Positions 8,114 through 15,466 of a DNA stretch of 39,276 nt are shown here, piece after piece (within the stretch, counting starts at the first letter, position 1; the number at the start of each line of letters is the position of its first letter). Position numbers and translations under genes: made by a program. The DNA lies in assembly GCF_000311785.1 (NCBI RefSeq), contig NZ_HE978535.1, positions 439,524 through 478,799 on the forward strand. Reading direction: 5' to 3'. The stretch is from Brevibacillus massiliensis (GTDB lineage Bacteria; Bacillota; Bacilli; Brevibacillales; Brevibacillaceae). Below the pieces are notes generated by a model that was given only the letters and a program-made list of their open reading frames with translations, was not told the DNA's origin and searched no databases.

Positions 8114-8839
8114 TTAGTTTCCGATAAACTCTTGTACCCAATAGCCGTTGTAATAGGCAATGCCAATGGTGTCAAAGCTCGGGTTCATGATGTTTTCCCG
8201 ATGGCCCTGGCTGTCCATCCACTGCTGCATGACCTCTTGCGGACTGCGCTGACCCATTGCGATGTTTTCCCCCATGGTCATGTACTGGATGCCGCTCTGG
8301 CTGATCATGTCGGCAGGAGAGCCCAAGGTCGGACTGATCTGGTCAAAGTAGTGGTTATTCGCCATGTCGACGGCTTTTTTCTTCGCGACGGAAGACAGCT
8401 GCTCGTCCAACTTCAGCGGCTGCAGACCCGCTTTTGCCCGCTCTTGGTTGACGAGGGAAAATACTTCTTTTGCGTAGCTGTCGACATTTCCCTGTGCGGC
8501 GTCAGGGGTTTGCTCTGCTGGTGCATTGGCAGCTTGGCTTGGTGTGTTTGCCGATTGTTTCGGAACGCGGACCGGTTGACTTGACCTTGGGGCAGGCTGG
8601 TACTGTTTTTTGGTGGATTGGTAGAAATACTGCTGCTGTTGTGGAACGTTATGATTCAACTGAGGGTAGATCACCCATTGTTGTTGGAATTGCGGATAGG
8701 AATACATCATCGGCTGTTGAGCCGGATGGTTGGCTGCCGGCTGCGGACAGGTTGCAGCGAATGCAGAAGTAGAAATGCCGGCTACTGCAACTCCGAGAAC
8801 AATGGCGAGAAGGGACTTTCTGGTTGCAAATTTTTTCAT
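8114..8839 (-). CDS. Secreted CAP-domain (SCP/YkwD-like) protein
   Basis: 241 aa. Sec signal peptide (basic MKKFATRK, hydrophobic core, cut near AFA-AT), a Gln/Pro/Tyr-rich linker to about residue 115, then a CAP domain (VNQERAKAGLQPLKLDEQL, HYFDQISP, MGENIAMG, HRENIMNPSFDTIGI). CAP proteins of this type are exported to the wall of Bacilli; their biochemical role is poorly known. ATG follows AAAGGAG by seven bases. The leader carries a c-di-AMP riboswitch, linking it to the wall/osmotic second messenger. Confidence 0.9.
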   Translation of the reverse strand: MKKFATRKSLLAIVLGVAVAGISTSAFAATCPQPAANHPAQQPMMYSYPQFQQQWVIYPQLNHNVPQQQQYFYQSTKKQYQPAPRSSQPVRVPKQSANTPSQAANAPAEQTPDAAQGNVDSYAKEVFSLVNQERAKAGLQPLKLDEQLSSVAKKKAVDMANNHYFDQISPTLGSPADMISQSGIQYMTMGENIAMGQRSPQEVMQQWMDSQGHRENIMNPSFDTIGIAYYNGYWVQEFIGN

Positions 8840-8856
8840 CGTATCGCTCCTTTTTT

Positions 8857-9000
8857 TTGCCCTACGAGGTTAGTTGTCGGATTCGGATTGAGGATACAAC
8901 CCTACGCTTGCAAAAGCGATTCACCCCATACAGAAAGCCAAAAAGGCCTTTCTGTCGAAAAGCATCCCCCGCACTTCGATGTATTTTGAAGTTTCGGCAA
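8857..9000 (-). promoter_or_regulatory. ydaO/yuaA-type cyclic di-AMP riboswitch
   Basis: Read on the minus strand, the leader carries the motif's conserved blocks in order: GCGGGGGATGC (8972-8962), then an extended hairpin (CAGAAAGGCC...GGCTTTCTG), GGGGTGAATC (8928-8919), GTAGGG, and the diagnostic 3' block CCGAATCCGACA...CTAACCTCGTA (8886-8863). The ends TTGCC and GGCAA can close the basal helix. The RBS AAGGAG lies only a few bases beyond the 3' end and no separate terminator hairpin fits, so control may be translational. In known cases ligand binding turns expression off. Confidence 0.9.
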
Positions 9001-9078
9001 GTACAAGGATAACAGAGAATGCGGAATGATGAAATGATGGAATGTTGGTATCTCTGTTAACAAACGCCAATTATATGT

Positions 9079-9106
9079 AAAAAGCCCGAAACAACCAGGT
9101 TTCGAG
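9079..9106 (-). terminator. Terminator of the Pro/Cys repeat protein gene
   Basis: On the minus strand CGAAAC-CTGGTT-GTTTCG is followed by GGCTTTTTAC, about 45 bases after the stop of the repeat protein gene and before the riboswitch leader. Confidence 0.65.
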
Positions 9107-9146
9107 CGTGGCCGGGCCCCGTTTCCGGCGCAACCGGTACGATTTG

Positions 9147-9617
9147 TCAGTTATTGTTGCAGCCGCAGTGTTTGCGGCAGTAACGGCAGGCTGCGGGGTT
9201 GCCGGTCGTCATACATCTGGTGCAGTTGGCGCAGCATGCGTCGCAAACAGAATAGGGTTGAACAAATGGCGCTACTACCGGAGGTCTCGGATAGGGACTG
9301 ACGACTGGCGGTCTCTTATAGGGACTGACAACCGGCGGTTTCGGACATGGTTTCACAGCTTGATAAGGCCTGACAACCGGCGGTTTCGGACATGGCTTCA
9401 CAGCTTCATAAGGCCTGACAACCGGCGGACAGCACGGTCTGGCATGCTGGTACGGACTCACCACAGGCGGACAATAAGGTCTCTGGTATGGACTGACGAC
9501 CGGAGGACAAGGTTTTTCATAAAAAGGACTGACAACTTGCGGACCGTAATAAGGCGAAAAAGAACTGACCATCCGGACTTTAGCCTTCTTGTCGGCTGCT
9601 CTGCGTCTGTTTCTCAT
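9147..9617 (-). CDS. Pro-rich PPVV(S/R)PY-repeat, Cys-rich protein (putative spore coat or surface protein)
   Basis: 156 aa from the ATG at 9617, preceded by AGAGGGGAGA. A basic start (MRNRRRAADKKAKVRM) is followed by about eight copies of P-P-V-V-(S/R)-P-(Y/F), then a 32-residue tail with nine cysteines (CDACCANC...CRYCRKHCGC) ending GCNNN. There is no signal peptide or membrane span. Low-complexity Pro/Tyr/Cys proteins like this are often cross-linked spore coat components in Bacilli, so that is my guess; no family is recognised. A sigma-K-like -10 (CATATACTA, minus strand 9656-9648) lies about 30 bases upstream of the start but has no clear -35. Confidence 0.7.
   Translation of the reverse strand: MRNRRRAADKKAKVRMVSSFSPYYGPQVVSPFYEKPCPPVVSPYQRPYCPPVVSPYQHARPCCPPVVRPYEAVKPCPKPPVVRPYQAVKPCPKPPVVSPYKRPPVVSPYPRPPVVAPFVQPYSVCDACCANCTRCMTTGNPAACRYCRKHCGCNNN
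9325..9414. repeat. Tandem duplication, 2 x 45 bp, inside the repeat protein gene
   Basis: Units 9325-9369 and 9370-9414 differ at only two bases and encode the 15-residue segment PPVVRPY(E/Q)AVKPCPK. This recent in-frame expansion shows how the protein's repeats grow. Confidence 0.85.
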
Positions 9618-9659
9618 CAAATATCTCCCCTCTGTGAGAATGTACCATAGTATATGCAC

Positions 9660-10009
9660 AATATTTTGGGATGAATGGACGTTTGCTTACCGGTAGACGT
9701 CTAGTTTTTGCTTGGGGAGAGATAAAATTTTCCAAACCGATGCGCGAATATGAAAAAACAAATGCCGAATGTTCCCGCTTGTCATCCTGTGCAATCAGGG
9801 GCAAAACGAAAAAAGCGGAAGCAGATGAACGAATCGATAAAATATATGGCAATATCGCAGAGTATGAGTGTATGATGGAAAATGCGGACAACCCGGAGCG
9901 AAAAGTTCCCGGCACCGGCCAAAAGCAGGCGCAACAAAGAGAGCTGCCACAGCGGCCAAGCCTTGCAAAATCCATCTGCGCCAAGCGTTTCAAGGAGGAT
10001 CTATTCAAC
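9660..10009. other. 350-base gap before the VanY-type gene; no gene supported
   Basis: The reading frame of the downstream peptidase stays open back to 9671, but that extension has no family features and would bury a strong RBS and lipoprotein signal. A palindrome TAGACGTCTA lies at 9694. AT-rich patches near 9720-9735 and 9835-9850 may hold the promoter, but I cannot place convincing hexamers. Confidence 0.5.
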
Positions 10010-10840
10010 ATGAAGAAGATGATGACAGCAATGGTATTCAGCAGTTTCCTGTTTCTCTCTGCAATGACAGGTTGTGAAGATCAACAACAAGACCCAGCAC
10101 CTCCGCAGACCGCCTCCAATTCCCAAGAACAACAACCCGCAGCCACCCCTCCGGACGAAAAACCTGCTGACAGCCCCGAATCGCAAAGTTCCCGCGAGAA
10201 CACTCCGGTTCAAGAAACATCCGGCACTGTAGACGGACTTAAGGTCGTCGCGAATCCTGACAGCGTCACTGTCTTGGTAAACAAGCAGTATGCTCTGCCG
10301 AAAGATTATGAGCCGCAAGATCTGGTGTATCCGAATGTGCCGTTTATCTTCGAAGAAAAAATCGAAAAACGGAAACTGCGCAAGGAAGCCGCAGATGCGC
10401 TGGAGAAGTTGTTTGACGGAGCGAAGAAAGACGGTATCCTGCTCGCCGGAGTCTCCGGATACCGCTCCTATGACCGGCAGAAAAAATTATTTGAAAGCTA
10501 TGTGCAGCGCGATGGCGAGGCAGCTGCCAAAATGTACAGCGCAGTCCCCGGCACCAGCGAGCATCAGACAGGGCTGACCATCGATGTATCCGGCATTGAC
10601 GGCAAATGCGCCGCGGAAAGCTGCTTCGCCGGGACGCCCGAGGCTGATTGGCTTGCCAAACATGCACCGGAATACGGCTTTATCATCCGCTATCCGGAAG
10701 ACAAGGTGGACATCACCGGCTATGAATATGAACCTTGGCATATCCGCTATGTAGGTGTCCAGCTTGCCAAGGAACTGGCTGAAAAAGGACAAACCTTGGA
10801 GGAGTACTACAACGCGGTCCCCGTATCCGGGGCAAAGTGA
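10010..10840 (+). CDS. VanY/LdcB-type carboxypeptidase lipoprotein
   Basis: 276 aa from ATG 10010, eight to ten bases after AAGGAGGAT. Lipoprotein signal with AMTGC (Cys22), a Pro/Gln/Ser/Glu-rich linker to about residue 75, then the M15B peptidase domain. It has GVSGYRSYDRQKKLF, zinc ligands in SEHQTGLTIDV (His185, Asp192), catalytic Glu241 and ligand His244 in EPWHIRYVG. Such enzymes trim D-Ala from peptidoglycan stem peptides outside the membrane (D,D- or L,D-carboxypeptidase). No vancomycin-resistance genes adjoin it, so a housekeeping wall role is more likely than resistance. Confidence 0.9.
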   Translation: MKKMMTAMVFSSFLFLSAMTGCEDQQQDPAPPQTASNSQEQQPAATPPDEKPADSPESQSSRENTPVQETSGTVDGLKVVANPDSVTVLVNKQYALPKDYEPQDLVYPNVPFIFEEKIEKRKLRKEAADALEKLFDGAKKDGILLAGVSGYRSYDRQKKLFESYVQRDGEAAAKMYSAVPGTSEHQTGLTIDVSGIDGKCAAESCFAGTPEADWLAKHAPEYGFIIRYPEDKVDITGYEYEPWHIRYVGVQLAKELAEKGQTLEEYYNAVPVSGAK

Positions 10841-10875
10841 CCGCCTCGGGCCAATTCCCATGGGATGGGTCCGGC

Positions 10876-10899
10876 AGCGGTTCCCCGCTCTATTTTTTG
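10876..10899 (+). terminator. Weak terminator after the VanY-type gene
   Basis: Short stem AGCGG-TTCC-CCGCT followed by CTATTTTTT. It overlaps the end of the convergent small gene. Confidence 0.4.
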
Positions 10900-11054
10900 T
10901 AGACGATTCGCACCCCTAGATGGCTGTATGTTTCTTCGGTATAATGGCCGTGGGGGCACGCCCTGGTATAACAGATGCTGCTATGTTGGCTCTGTATGAT
11001 TTCATTGCATGTGGGGCAGTGTTCGACCGCTAACTTTCGAAGCAGCTTCAGCAT
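10890..11054 (-). CDS. Small Cys-rich protein of unknown function
   Basis: 54 aa from the ATG at 11054 with GAGGTG upstream. Sequence features: a CPTC pair near residue 13, then single cysteines in ICYTRACPHGHYTEETY, suggesting a small zinc-ribbon-like fold. The longer open frame to 11195 lacks an RBS and is not used. It is convergent with the VanY-type gene and divergent from the TauE/SafE permease gene. I do not recognise the family. Confidence 0.55.
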   Translation of the reverse strand: MLKLLRKLAVEHCPTCNEIIQSQHSSICYTRACPHGHYTEETYSHLGVRIVYKK

Positions 11055-11143
11055 AAAAACACCTCTTTTCGAGTATGGGAGCAAGGATTGCGTTATCTCC
11101 TGCGGGTAAAAAGACAGCTGCAGGTTTGGAAAGAAGGGATTTT

Positions 11144-11941
11144 GTGGGCCTGGGGCATCATCTGGTTCTGTTCTTCGTTGGCCTGATCGGATCATTTTTT
11201 TCGGGAATGCTCGGCATTGGCGGAGCTGTCATCAATTATCCTCTTTTATTGTATGTGCCCGATTGGTTGGGTGTCGGCCATTTCACGGCGAAGGAAGTAT
11301 CTTCTATCAGTATGTTCCAAGTTTTTTTTGCGTCTTTGTCGGGTTTGCTCGCCTACCGCATGCAAAGGAAACATGAACCTTCTTATATACATAAAGGGAT
11401 CGTCCTGATCATGGGGAGCAGTATTCTCGTCGGCAGCTTGATTGGAGGAGCGGGCTCCAAATACATGCCGAGCGAATCGATCAATCTCATCTACGGGATC
11501 GTGGCTGTCGTGGCTGTGATCCTGATGCTCATCCCCAATCGGGGAAAGCGGGAGGACTTGCACACGGAGCAACTCGTCTACCATAAGTCGGTCGCAGCCC
11601 TGTCAGCGGGTTTGGTCGGGCTTGTCTCCGGTACGGTCGGAGCCGGGGGGGCGTTCATCCTGATCCCGATCATGCTGACCGTTCTGAAAATACCCACGCG
11701 CATCACCATTACCTCTTCTCTGGCGATCGTCTTTATCTCCGCAGTGGGGGGCGTTACCGGCAAATTGGCTGCCGGTCACATCCCGTTTTGGGCGACCTTC
11801 TACACGGTGCTGGGCAGTGTATCGGGCGCTCCGCTCGGATCGTTCGTCGGCAGCAAGGTAAACGGGAAATACTTGCGGATCACCCTGGCTGTTTTCATTA
11901 CAGCAACGGCGGTCAAGGTATGGTTTGACATCCTCAAGTGA
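11144..11941 (+). CDS. TauE/SafE family membrane permease
   Basis: About 265 aa with some eight membrane spans in two related halves, each opening with a glycine-rich block (SFFSGMLGIGGAVINYPLL and SGTVGAGGAFILIPIM), the hallmark of the TauE/SafE (DUF81) family. Members export or import sulfonates, sulfite or related organic anions; the substrate here is unknown. GTG 11144 is preferred because AGAAGGG lies just upstream and the first span begins within a few residues; ATG 11075 in frame has no RBS. Followed directly by the TAXI receptor remnant. Confidence 0.85.
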   Translation: MGLGHHLVLFFVGLIGSFFSGMLGIGGAVINYPLLLYVPDWLGVGHFTAKEVSSISMFQVFFASLSGLLAYRMQRKHEPSYIHKGIVLIMGSSILVGSLIGGAGSKYMPSESINLIYGIVAVVAVILMLIPNRGKREDLHTEQLVYHKSVAALSAGLVGLVSGTVGAGGAFILIPIMLTVLKIPTRITITSSLAIVFISAVGGVTGKLAAGHIPFWATFYTVLGSVSGAPLGSFVGSKVNGKYLRITLAVFITATAVKVWFDILK

Positions 11942-11969
11942 GAAAAGTGGAAAAAATGAACGGCAAAAG

Positions 11970-12350
11970 CTTCCGGCTAAGTGGCAAATTTCGCCGCTTT
12001 TAAGCCTGACCGACACGAACGCGATCAGAATCGTCCCGATCAGCGGGCAGGAGATCGAACAGATCAGGCTGACCTATCCTTTTTTTGTCTATGCTGAGAT
12101 CCCCGCCGGAACCTACCGGAACCCCGAGCAGATCCCGACTGTCGCCATCCAAAATCTGATGGTGGTGCGTGCGGATATGCCGGAAGAAGTGGTCTACAAT
12201 CTGACCAAGGAGCTCTTTGAAAACCTGCCCACGTTAAAAAAAGCCCACAGCGCCGCCGGCATGATCGACCCGGACAGCTCGTGGAGAGGACTTCCGCTCG
12301 CGCTGCACCCGGGCGCCGAGCGATACTACCGAGAGAAGAGAAAAAAATAG
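11970..12350 (+). pseudogene. C-terminal remnant of a TAXI-type TRAP solute receptor
   Basis: The open frame encodes the last third of a TAXI-family TRAP transporter receptor: AIRIVPISG, YPFFVYAEIPAGTYRNPEQ, PTVAIQNLMVVRADMPE, and the family's terminal LHPGAERYYRE. Whole receptors are about 320-340 aa with a signal peptide; here roughly 110 residues remain. The preceding sequence (MTSSSEKSGKNERQKL...) overlaps the permease gene's end and is not homologous. No TRAP membrane subunit is nearby. This is best explained as a deletion scar, not a functional gene. Confidence 0.75.
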
Positions 12351-12457
12351 GAGGGGACGAAACGGCTTCTGCCGTAGTCAGGATTACGCGGCGGAAGTGA
12401 GGATGCATGCCGGGCTGCAGAGCAGCTTCCGCTTGGCTTGCTATTTCAATCGAGGAA

Positions 12458-12485
12458 ACGGGGACCTCCGACAGGAGGTCCCCGT
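12458..12485. terminator. Strong hairpin between convergent genes
   Basis: Perfect 12-base stem ACGGGGACCTCC / GGAGGTCCCCGT with loop GACA. On the minus strand it follows the aminotransferase stop and leads into TTTCCTC. T runs are poor, but position and stability support termination, mainly of the minus-strand gene. Confidence 0.65.
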
Positions 12486-12516
12486 CTCTTAATCTGCTCT
12501 TGTCACCCATATGATC

Positions 12517-13824
12517 CTAGCGAGCAGCCACGTTTTCCAAATCCTTGACGCCGCGGTAGATCAGCTCAAACAAATCGTCGATCTGTTCTTCTTCAATGCA
12601 GGAGAAGGCGACGCGAAGATCGGTTTCGCCGAGCGCGATCGTGCCGACGCCGTACTCGTTCAGCAGATGGACGCGAAGCGATTCAGCATCGACCGTTTTC
12701 AGCTTGAGGCACATGAAATAACCGGAGTTGAATGGATAATACTCCCAGGCCCCATCGTATTTTCCGCTGTCAAGCAGCTCTTTGACACGGTTGGCGCGAC
12801 GTTTCATGATGGAAAATTTTTCTTGTTTCTGCGCGTTAAATTCCGGAGCGTTGAGCGCGTGCAGGACGAATGTCTGCGAAGGGTGAGGGCCGCTGGAAAT
12901 CGTGGAGCGGATCATCCCCATTGTTTTTTGCTCCAGTGCAGCGAGGAATGCGTCGCTTTGGCCGGCATATGTAATAAAACCAACCCGGAAACCCCAGACG
13001 TACTCTTCCTTGGTGGCTCCGTCTACCTTGACGGCCAGTACGCGCGGGTGAAGATCGCTCAAGGCGCCGAACAGCGATTCATGCAAAGAGTCTTCGAAAA
13101 ACAGGCCGAAGTATGCATCATCTGTCACTGCGACGACATTGATGCCCGCTTCTGCCCCTGCTTTGATCGCTGCGACAATCTGTTTGCCTTCTTCCACAAG
13201 CGGCGTGTAGCCGGTCGGATTGTTTGGAAAGTTGAGGATGACGATCGCTTTGCCTTTTTCCTTCTGGGCGAGAATGGCATCGCGCAGGCCTTCCGCATTA
13301 AATTTGTTGTCTGCGTTGTAGAGCGGATAGTTGACGATTTCCGCTCCCCGGCGAACGCCAAATGTAATCTCGTAATTTTCCCAGTTTTTATCCGGAATGA
13401 TGACACTGTCTCCCGGGCCGGCAAAGAGGTCGGCGACAATGCTGAGACCATGTGTCAGGGCATTGGTCACAATCGGGTTGCCAATCGTTTTCCCCTCGAG
13501 AGAAGGGTTCTCTTCGATCATTTTTTTCCGCCAAGCCGCCCGCAATTCCGGCTTGCCTGCCGGAGGAGCGTACTCGTACAGGTCTTTCGGGTCGTATGCA
13601 GACAGCGTGTCCTGGATGACCTTCAGGTGCATCGGCTTGCCGTTTTCCAGGGCGGTGCCGATGGTTGCGTTATATTTATTGGCTTTTGCTTTCGCTTCGG
13701 CGGATTGGCTCAGGATGCCTTCTTTTGGAAAGTAAATTTGTTTGCCGAGCTCTGACAGCATCGCATACACATGTGGATTTTCGCGTTGAATCGTCTCGTT
13801 TAACTGCTTGGCGAGTGGATGCAT
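12517..13824 (-). CDS. Class I/II PLP-dependent aminotransferase
   Basis: 435 aa from the ATG at 13824, which follows GGAAGGAAGGAAACC. Fold-type I landmarks: NALTHGLSIVADLFAGPGDSV, NFPNNPTGY (198-206), DDAYFGLFF with the PLP-contacting Asp/Tyr, Schiff-base Lys272 in DGATKEEYVWGFRVGF, and late LRVAFSCIEEE with the carboxylate-binding Arg. Transfers an amino group between an amino acid and a 2-oxo acid in the cytosol; the amino acid used cannot be told from sequence. A monocistronic unit. A 414-codon open frame on the opposite strand is only its shadow. Confidence 0.9.
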   Translation of the reverse strand: MHPLAKQLNETIQRENPHVYAMLSELGKQIYFPKEGILSQSAEAKAKANKYNATIGTALENGKPMHLKVIQDTLSAYDPKDLYEYAPPAGKPELRAAWRKKMIEENPSLEGKTIGNPIVTNALTHGLSIVADLFAGPGDSVIIPDKNWENYEITFGVRRGAEIVNYPLYNADNKFNAEGLRDAILAQKEKGKAIVILNFPNNPTGYTPLVEEGKQIVAAIKAGAEAGINVVAVTDDAYFGLFFEDSLHESLFGALSDLHPRVLAVKVDGATKEEYVWGFRVGFITYAGQSDAFLAALEQKTMGMIRSTISSGPHPSQTFVLHALNAPEFNAQKQEKFSIMKRRANRVKELLDSGKYDGAWEYYPFNSGYFMCLKLKTVDAESLRVHLLNEYGVGTIALGETDLRVAFSCIEEEQIDDLFELIYRGVKDLENVAAR

Positions 13825-14055
13825 GGTTTCCTTCCTTCCCATCTTATCAATTGACTTCTTCCCGATATTATACCATCTTTGCCGGGACGAGTGACTCCCT
13901 ATACCGAATTTATCGGGTAAAAATGCCAAAAAATCTGTTTGATTGCCTGGAACCGCTCCTGATCCGGTTCGGCTTGGACATGAATACAATCAGAATCGCA
14001 TTCCTGTCATAAAGTATGTAGTAAAAGAATATAGAGCAGCAAGGAGAGGAGTTTA

Positions 14056-15393
14056 TTGGAGACGAAGGGTAAACATCTGATCGCGGATGCACTGGGGTGC
14101 CGTTCAGATGTCCTAAACGATGCCGACCGGTTGCAGCAAATCTTGACCAAAGCGGTGGAAGCGCTGGGAATGAAGATCCTGTCGACACAATTTCATTCTT
14201 TCACACCCCAAGGGGTGACGGGGACCATCATCATTTCCACCTCGCATTTTTCGATTCATACGTGGCCTGAACGCGGATATGCCGCTTTGGATTTCTACAC
14301 CTGCGGAAGCGTGGATCTCTGGGGACAGTTAGAACATATACTCGAGGTGTTGGAAGCAAAATCTGCAAATGTGTACGACCTGGAATGGGGGGAAGATGCG
14401 GATTCTCCCGTGACGAAAAAACGGATTCGCTTCGCAAAGTCGGAAGCGGCCATGGCTTCTGCCGACACTGCGGCGGAAAAGAGCTTTTTTCAGCTGCGGG
14501 ATGAACGCGGCAATGCTTGGGATATGATTCAACTGCGGGAGATCGTCAAGGGAGGGCACAATATCCTTTTTCAGGGGGCAAGTCCGTATCAGGAAATCTT
14601 GTTGATCGAAGCCAGTGACCTCCGCTTGTATTTGAACCAGGAGCTGCAATTCAGTTCTTTGGATGAAAGGAGCTATCATGAAGCGCTGGTTCACCCTGCC
14701 ATGGGGATGGCATCCACTCACGGGCGGGTGCTGGTTCTCGGCGGCGGCGACGGTCTCGGGCTGCGGGAAGTCCTCAAGTATCCGCAAGTCGTGCACGTTG
14801 ACCTCGTCGATATCGATCCGATCGTGCTTGAGATTGCCAAGACGGTACCTGCTTTGGTGGAGCAAAATCGGGGGTCATTCCTCGATCAGCGGGTCCATGT
14901 TCACGCACAGGATGCCAAACAATTCCTCAGCGCCGATCATCCGCCATACGACGTGATTATCATTGATTTTCCTGATCCAGTCGACCGCGTTATCAGTACC
15001 CTGTACACCAAGGAATTGTTCAGCCGGGTGTCACAAATGTTAACCGATGACGGCATTCTCGTTTGTCAATCGGCTTCGCTGGAGGATTCGCCAAGGGTAT
15101 TTTGGAGTATCGGGCTGTCGATCGAGAGTGCAGGGCTGCATGTCCAGCCTTACCAGACGATCGTTCCGTCCTTTGGTCAGTGGGGATTTCACCTGGCATC
15201 GAGGAAAAAACTGGATATTCGCTTGTGCACAATTCCCGTACCGCATTACGCCCTGCCAAAAAACATCGCTTCCCTGTTTCACATCCGCCCCGTATTCCTG
15301 GCCTTGCGAAGCGAAGCTGTAGTAAACAGCCTCAAGAATCTGGTCCTTCAGGACATCTACCAAAAGGATTTGCAAGAGTGGCTGGATCCATAG
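14056..15393 (+). CDS. Fusion of S-adenosylmethionine decarboxylase and aminopropyltransferase (SpeD-SpeE)
   Basis: 445 aa. Residues 1-120 are a bacterial class 1 AdoMet decarboxylase: IISTSHFSIHTWPERGYAALDFYTCG puts the self-cleaving, pyruvoyl-forming Ser at 63, with His68 and Cys83 at the catalytic positions known from the Thermotoga/Bacillus enzymes. Residues about 140-430 are a spermidine synthase-like domain with VLVLGGGDGLGLREVLKY, VDIDP and IIDFPDP. Autocleavage between 62 and 63 would leave the transferase on the alpha chain. One protein could thus make decarboxylated AdoMet and use it directly. TTG start, AAGGAG nine bases upstream. Convergent with a second transferase gene. Amine acceptor unknown. 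Confidence 0.88.
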   Translation: METKGKHLIADALGCRSDVLNDADRLQQILTKAVEALGMKILSTQFHSFTPQGVTGTIIISTSHFSIHTWPERGYAALDFYTCGSVDLWGQLEHILEVLEAKSANVYDLEWGEDADSPVTKKRIRFAKSEAAMASADTAAEKSFFQLRDERGNAWDMIQLREIVKGGHNILFQGASPYQEILLIEASDLRLYLNQELQFSSLDERSYHEALVHPAMGMASTHGRVLVLGGGDGLGLREVLKYPQVVHVDLVDIDPIVLEIAKTVPALVEQNRGSFLDQRVHVHAQDAKQFLSADHPPYDVIIIDFPDPVDRVISTLYTKELFSRVSQMLTDDGILVCQSASLEDSPRVFWSIGLSIESAGLHVQPYQTIVPSFGQWGFHLASRKKLDIRLCTIPVPHYALPKNIASLFHIRPVFLALRSEAVVNSLKNLVLQDIYQKDLQEWLDP

Positions 15394-15418
15394 GACACAG
15401 GGGATTACAAATAGGAAA

Positions 15419-15445
15419 ACCCGCCGGCCGCGGGTCTTCTTTTTG
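15419..15445 (+). terminator. Terminator after the SpeD-SpeE fusion gene
   Basis: ACCCGC-CGGCC-GCGGGT followed by CTTCTTTTT, 26 bases past the stop and just before the convergent gene's end. Confidence 0.75.
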
Positions 15446-15466
15446 GCATGCTGCTTACGGGAGGAA

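Noticed and set aside
9300-9530. Short direct repeats that resemble a CRISPR-like array
   Set aside because: The repeats are in-frame codons for PPVV(S/R)PY, unequal in spacing, with repeated spacers. They are coding repeats.
9671-10009. N-terminal extension of the VanY-type protein to an ATG at 9671
   Set aside because: It would bury AAGGAGGAT and a proper lipoprotein signal at 10010, and the added 113 residues look non-coding.
10010-10840. Vancomycin resistance gene vanY
   Set aside because: The M15B fold is shared by housekeeping carboxypeptidases and no vanH, vanA, vanX or vanRS genes are nearby.
12511-13755. 414-codon open frame on the plus strand opposite the aminotransferase gene
   Set aside because: No RBS or family features; the minus strand encodes a full PLP aminotransferase with all motifs. 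The long opposite frame is a codon-bias shadow.
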